NCBI GenBank assembly: GCA_973895155.1
Contig: OZ316894.1
Location: 14,942,001-15,006,000 of the forward strand
Direction of reading: 5' to 3'
From: Marsupella aquatica
Lineage: Eukaryota; Marchantiophyta
Length of the DNA: 64,000 nucleotides
How positions within the stretch are numbered: position 1 is the stretch's first letter; the number at the start of each line of letters is the position of its first letter. Made by a program: the position numbers and the translations under genes. Below the pieces are notes generated by a model. It was not told the origin of the DNA. It saw nothing but the letters and a program-made list of their open reading frames with translations, and made no database searches. Positions 59,137 through 64,000 of this stretch are shown here, in pieces.

Positions 59137-60179
59137 CGCTTGTGTTTTGAGAAGAAGTGGCTCGGTTGATGGAGACGAAGAGAGTTCAGAAGACAACAGT
59201 TATTCTGAAAACAACTAACCTACTTCTTGTTGACAATATTGATGACAAGAACTCAACATTGGTTCGAACGGTTGATTGGTTGCATGTAGAGAACATCAAG
59301 ACATTGATGAAAATGAATCCAAAAATTTTCACCACACCATTTGTCTTGTTTGTGATTCCCAAAGACTGCCCGACAGTCTCGGACTGGGACCCACAAAAGG
59401 CATTGAGCTGGAGATAGCGGGTGATTGGTGGTAATCATGGTGCTTGGGCTAAGAGAGAATTGTATGAGGCATATGGGAGAGAGATCTTCAATGAACTTCA
59501 AGCTTGGGTGTATGCTGGTCTCTCGAAGGAGGACATGCAAAAACTTAGCATCCAACATAATATTGATCAGGAGTCCAGGAAAAAGATGAACAACATTGAT
59601 CAAATTTGAACAATGCATAAGATTTTCCTTGCCAGAGGGATGGCAAAAACCAAGGAGACCAGAGAAGCGTGTGCCTTGGAGGTGTGTCTCAACGGGTTTT
59701 TTCCCGGGGATGCCATCAGCCTGAAGAAGTATGAACCTCTCTTCCAAATTGCCTTTAGATTGGGTAAGGTCTGGGAACTCCAAGACCAGATCTTTGAATT
59801 GTGGAACCGGTTGGAGATCAAAGGGCAAAATAAGCAGAAGTCACCAATCAAGAAACTCAAGAAAGGAAAAGGAAAAGCGCAGCCCATACCAAAATCTTTG
59901 AACAAGCTCGCAAGGGACCTTACCCTGACACCTTGGAGAGCAATCCAGGGAATCAAACAAGATCAATTTTTGGAGTCCCTTCTTCTTCAAGTGAAGGACC
60001 ATATGATATCTCTCGAGCAGATGGCAAAAGAAGCCGAGAGTTACAAGAAACTTGTTAAAATTAGCAAGCTTTTTGTTTAGTTGTCAGGGCAACCAGATTG
60101 GGCGACGTGCAAACAAATGTTTCCAAAGGAAACAGAATTGGCCGAGCTCAAAAGATGGAGTGGGAAGTTGTCTGATGTG

Positions 60180-61005
60180 GTATGTTCTCCCCCTCCATTG
60201 ATTTGTTGTTTGAATGCGGAGTGGGATACGGGGTATCCCCTGCCGGATTCACTTGGGGTGTTTGAACACTGAATTTTTCTTTGGGTATTTGAGGTTTGAA
60301 TGCGAAGTGGGATACGGGGTATCCCATCTTGGATTCACTTTGGGTTTTTGAACACTGAAGGTTTCCGTAAGGTATTTGAGGTTTGAATGCAAAGTGGGAT
60401 ACGGGCGGGGCAGGTGAGTGTTTTTTTTAGTGGCAAAAATTCGCTAGATTCCACCTCCCCAAAAATCCTTCGCCACTTTTGGCTAAAATTTGCTACTTTT
60501 TTGCTGTCTCATTAGCCAGTGTTCCACCTAATCCCAGGCCCCTTTAGCCAGAATCTAACGGTCCGCCTTAAATTTAGGGAGATCTGACGGTCAAGAACAT
60601 AATTGAATACAGAATCTTTTAAGCATCTCCTTGACACACTTTACATTCGCCACCTTGGTGAAAAAGTGAAATCCTTAAAAAAAACACTGATACAGGGTAT
60701 CCCATCTTGGATTCACTTCTTGTTTTTGAACACTGTGGAGGTTTTCGTAGGGTATTTGAGGTTTGAATGCAAAGTGGGATACGGGGTATCCCATACCGAA
60801 TTCACTTTTGGAGCTTTTCCATTGGGGTCGTTTCTATGTGGTTTTTGCTTGTTTGAATGCGAGTTTGGGTACTGCGTATCCCATGTCGCATTCATCCTGA
60901 AGATTTGATTACTTTCCAACATGATTATGTTATTTTGAATGCGCAAATTGTTTAGGCTCCCCATTTTCTTTTCTCTGTATTCGTTTAACAAGTTCTTGTT
61001 TGCAG
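60180..61005 (+). repeat. Second intron of the ParB-methyltransferase gene, with five palindromic repeats
   Basis: The donor is GATGTG|GTATGTT at 60,179/60,180 and the acceptor TTGTTTGCAG at 61,005. Units of about 86 bp start at about 60,210, 60,296, 60,383, 60,760 and 60,855. Each has a palindrome such as AGTGGGATACGGGGTATCCCA with TTTGAATGC before it and GGATTCAC or GCATTCA after it. The third unit is split by a small insertion (60,402-60,685). The core GGGATAC..GTATCCC is the same as in the first intron, but the spacer text differs (GGTTTTTGAACACTG), so the two arrays are related yet distinct. Confidence 0.8.
60402..60685. mobile_element. Small MITE-like insertion inside a palindrome unit
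   Basis: The palindrome GGGATACGGGGTATCCC is split as GGGATACGGG ... GATACAGGGTATCCC, giving a candidate 8-bp target duplication (GATACGGG / GATACAGG). Inner ends share an inverted AGTGTTTTTTTTA(A/G)G. A ~285-bp length, short inverted ends and an 8-bp duplication would fit a non-autonomous hAT-like MITE, but the terminal repeats are imperfect. Confidence 0.45.
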
Positions 61006-62223
61006 TTGAAAGCCTTTTCAAAGAAGAAGAACAAAGAAGCAATTGGTAACGATGTGGTTGAGAAGCCTTCAGAGGAGCTGACTTCAAGTGTTATTCCCCT
61101 TAGGTTTAAGAATTATGTTCAAGAGGCGATTGAGAACTACAACCATCATCGTGGGATTGACACGTTGAATCAGAGTCGAGTGACCATTGGTGGAAAAATG
61201 CTGATGGAAATTTCATCAGATATACATTGCATTGTGGAGATGTTAGGGCGTTGGACAAGTTTGTAGAGAAAAGGAATTACACACTTGTGATTGCAGACAT
61301 TCAGTATGGATTCAATGCGCCTGGCTCTTAAAATGATGAGGTCCCATTTTTGGAGAATGATATTGTGAATATGGTGAAGTGTTTTGCCAATGTGACAAGC
61401 TCAAAGATGTGGAGGTTTGTTGTTGTTCACTCTTTGTAGCAAACTAGGTTTGTGATGAATGCTCTGGGAAAAACTTGTAATGCTTGTAGAGGCAAGAATT
61501 TGGGAGAAGCCAAATGTACATGCTCATCCTTCTGGGAATAGATTGACCTAGGCTTTTGAAAACTGGTCAATCGGATATTATCACGAGAGTGGTATTAGGA
61601 CTAGAGAGATGTACAATTTTGAACATGACGAAAAAGGGTAAACATCATAAAAGTCCCCTGTGTTACAAAGAAATGTGTAACACCGTTGGGGGAAATAGTG
61701 AACCCTTACCAGAAGCCAATAGCTCTAGTAGATTGGTTCATTCAACATTTTAGTGAAGTAGGGGATTGGGTTGCTGACTTATGTGCTGGTAGTGGTTTGA
61801 CCTCATGCGCTGCCTTGTTAGGAAAATGTCCGGTTACAGCTGTAGAGCTGAGTGCAACCCAGGTGGACTGTATCCGGACCCGACTTGTCACGCTTGATGA
61901 ATCTTGGGACTTGAATGATGATTGAAGCAATCGAGGAGGGTACCGGGCCCATGAGCTTTGAAGTTCAACCACCTATTGGTGGTACTACTAGCACCCTCAC
62001 CACTGGAACTTGCATCATCACAACCGCGAAGGAGAACAACAATGATGAGGATGAAGAGGAGGAAGTGGAACCTAAAGCTCCAGCACTTGATCTCAACGAT
62101 TTCCTTGAGGTGTAGACTTAAGTTTTTTAGATCTCTGATGTAAATTGTATATTATATTGATCTAGACTTGTGAAATATTGAGTAAGATTATGATCAGACT
62201 ATGTTCTTATTTCACTAAGTAAT

Positions 62224-63134
62224 GTCTTTGGAGGAAAAAAGGAGGATTTTGTATTGAAACATGTTCTGCATAGATTCTCACACCATCCTTCTAGTGGGTT
62301 TCTTTTGGACCAAAAAATATTGAACCAACTTGAACCTGGTCAATATTTGGGTAATGAAATTATGGAATTTTATCCACAATTAATAATCAAGGAACATGGA
62401 GATCGGCACCCTTTGTAAACACATTATCCTTGTTTTTTTATCCTAAGTGGCTTGTTTCAAGGATTGAAATAGAACCTGCTGAGACCTTGTTGGAATCAAT
62501 TCAAAAGATGCAAAGTTATTACAAGCCACCATTTTCCAAAATTGAGGTCATTCTCATGCCAATTCACATGACCATGCACTGGAGTCTGGTTGTAATATGT
62601 TTGGATCGGATTGAATCTTTGATCAAAATGTATCATCTAGACTCTCTCGCCGGTCTACACACAACTCATGTAATTGGATCAACACTAAACAGGTATGTAT
62701 ATATTTTATTACATATTTTCCATTTGAAATTATTTATTTGGTAATTATATGTGAACAGTTTGGACTAAGAACTTTGAATGATAATTTGCAGATACTTTAC
62801 ACTTGAATGAGAGTTATTTTTTGGAAAAGTTCTAATGGGAGTTGTGGAGATTTACAATCCAATGGTAAGGATTTGAAAAATTATTTGAAATTTTATTTAG
62901 TTCAATAATTGAATATAAAATACTAAATTTAAGATTATTAAACAACCAAACGACTCAGATTGTGGTCTATTTGTTCTTCAAAATATGGACAAAATCAAAA
63001 TTCAATGGCATATTACACAATGCCTTGATGCACAGTCTTTATTTACCAAAAAATGGTACAATGTCAAAAGGGGGTGTAACCTTAGGAAGTTCATTCGAGA
63101 TCAAATTCTCAAATTGATGCATGTACCTATTTAA
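62224..63134 (+). pseudogene. ULP1/SENP-type (C48) cysteine protease domain, three exons, decayed
   Basis: Exon 1 (to 62,692) reads KILNQLEPGQYLGNEIMEFY, the 'L.pgqWLnDeiInfY' entry of ULP1 proteases, then FVNTLSLFFYPKWL after a one-base frame slip near 62,408. It continues HMTMHWSLVVICLD (catalytic His) and MYHLDSLAG (catalytic Asp). Exon 2 (62,794-62,864) carries a TGA. Exon 3 (62,934-63,134) has QPNDSDCGLFVLQNM with the oxyanion Gln and catalytic Cys, and ends TAA. All catalytic residues are present, but the slip and the TGA suggest decay. Such domains cleave SUMO in cellular enzymes and are also carried by several eukaryotic transposon groups. The left limit is uncertain; it may once have belonged with the methyltransferase gene. 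Confidence 0.75.
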
Positions 63135-63344
63135 GGACATCAAATCTCAATCCTCTGAAGGTGAAGAACCTCACTCTAATATAGTAGACTCTATAATCTT
63201 TTTAGTTTTTGCTGCTATTTGATTAGTACTTAAAAGCGCAAAGTTGTACGCATACACCGTTGTTGAAGAGAGAACTAGTTCATCTTGGAGAAACCGATTA
63301 TATGTATTATTTTTCTCTGGAAAATATTTCCCATCAATGGCAGA

Positions 63345-64000
63345 CTAAGCACTTGCCTCAGTTGTGTACCATGTGAGTTTGATTCTCTCAGGAATGTCTT
63401 CGGTTCTTGTCAAAATCTTTGACACCTTTGCCATCCAAAATAACTTGCCTTCTAGATCCTTGTGTGCTGCTGCACATATCATTGTTAACTTCCAAATCTC
63501 TGAAATCCCCAAATTCAGCTTGCTTTCATCGAGGTCCGGTGTACATAATTCTTTGTGGTCCAACAACTTTGTCAACCAAAGTTGGATCAACACCTTCAGC
63601 AATTTCATTTCTCACCCTTGGAAGTGTTGGACTTTGATTTTGTTGCGGCCAAACCCACTCAAATAACCACTCACCCTCTTGTAGGTGGTTTTTGATAATA
63701 TCTTTTTGTTTCTAAAAAAACTCATCCACCAAAGTTTATCTTCATTGTCAAAGTAATTGAAATCTTCTTGAATAGCTTTTTGATATTTCACCAGAGTAGT
63801 TAATGCACCAGCTGTATTGGAAGATTCCTGGACATCATCCCTCTCAACACCTTTTGCTGACTTCAATGATATTTGTGCAACAACCCACATTCTTGAAGTT
63901 GGAATGTAATTGACAAACGTCACTGCATCTCCCCAATCCAGGGTCGTGGACAGATGTTTCCCATGAAATGTTGTCTCTTCATTTCCATCCTCCATGACTC
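63345..64000 (-). pseudogene. Unidentified protein remnant with tandem frames
   Basis: On the minus strand a frame starting at 63,995 (MEDGNEETTFHGKHLSTTLD) reads VVAQISLKSAKGVERDDVQE and a basic end, and stops near 63,612. Sequence continues in another frame to 63,345: MICAAAHKDLEGKLFWMAKV, IPERIKLTWYTTEASA. The 'FW.akV..I......I...WY' pattern recalls small beta-barrel reader modules (BAH or Tudor-like) often found at the end of transposon proteins, but I cannot assign it. It converges on the ULP1 remnant. It may continue past the right edge. Confidence 0.4.

Larger units (their letters stand above)
54212..62115 (+). pseudogene. ParB-like / N4-N6 DNA methyltransferase-like protein gene, decayed and split by element D
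   Basis: The ATG is at 54,212 (MSNKSKSSGSIK). The unknown first domain (RNRWYFCDARAMDIHKAYKG, WRFVEDFTKVAYRSVVGADF) has one TAG at 54,473. A Lys/Ser/Pro-rich linker changes frame before 55,123. Element D then interrupts a Glu codon run (HEE|TLV). To its right the same frame gives a ParB-like domain: VDWLHVENIKTLMKMNPK, VIGGNHGAWAKRELYEAYG (the ParB 'GNHR' position reads GNHG) and KLSIQHNIDQESRKKMNNI. It carries stops at about 59,147, 59,415 and 59,607, and a basic coiled-coil part ends at 60,078. After an intron (60,180-61,005) the methyltransferase follows: GDVRALDKFVEKRNYTLVIA with motif IV as DIQYG where DPPY or DIPYG is expected, then PYQKPIALVDWFIQHF and the SAM-binding DLCAGSG (61,775), plus VELSATQVDCIRTRL. 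An acidic tail ends at 62,115. Several frameshifts and stops make it non-functional as read. Confidence 0.65.

Overview
The window reads as nuclear DNA of a green plant of the streptophyte lineage. The best evidence is one intact spliced gene on the + strand (23,748-29,789). Its 15 exons join without a frame break into a 579-residue leucine-rich-repeat protein that closely resembles, by recall, the plant RNI-like LRR family typified by Arabidopsis At1g15740. Introns are short (about 0.2-0.8 kb) and AG-bounded. The rest is transposon-rich, as in large plant or charophyte/bryophyte genomes. I cannot name the species. I see no rRNA, tRNA, CRISPR or bacterial operon structure.

Layout. 1-9.2 kb: remains of a Ty3/gypsy element on the - strand (gag with zinc knuckle, DGG-type aspartic protease, an LTR/primer-binding-like junction near 6,961, an RT scrap) in non-coding repeat sequence. 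9.2-17.5 kb: two related elements, nested. Element A (13,177-17,157) is inserted in the reading frame of element B. 17.5-23.7 kb: mostly unassigned, probably including the LRR promoter and 5' region. 23.7-29.8 kb: the LRR gene. 29.8-33.8 kb: non-coding, with a 104/107-bp triplication and an array of short palindromes (33,063-33,690). 33.8-37.05 kb: a truncated Ty1/copia element carrying a LINE insertion. 37.05-41.8 kb: a third element of the A/B family (C). 41.36-50.15 kb: three near-identical tandem units of 2,874-2,880 bp, each made of a piece of C plus a LINE with an ATTACC-type hexamer tail. 50.15-53 kb: unassigned sequence and a fragment (E) of the A/B family. 53-63.2 kb: a decayed large gene with a duplicated TATA promoter. 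It encodes an unknown N-terminal region, a ParB-like domain and an N4/N6 (DNA amino) methyltransferase-like domain, followed by a decayed ULP1-type cysteine protease. It is split by a 4,003-bp A-family element (D, 55,129-59,131) with a perfect 5-bp target duplication. 63.3-64 kb: an unidentified - strand coding remnant.

Most interesting parts. (1) The ParB-methyltransferase gene, whose two introns both carry the same kind of ~86-bp palindromic repeat. (2) The ~4-kb TG...CA units with 5-bp target duplications that carry a TATA box and a globular-plus-coiled-coil protein gene but no visible terminal repeat; they look like solo LTRs that themselves encode a protein. (3) The LINE family with a hexanucleotide tail and opposite-orientation hexamer tracts at other junctions. 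(4) The 33-kb hairpin minisatellite, whose arms vary together. All identifications rest on motif reading; no database search was run.
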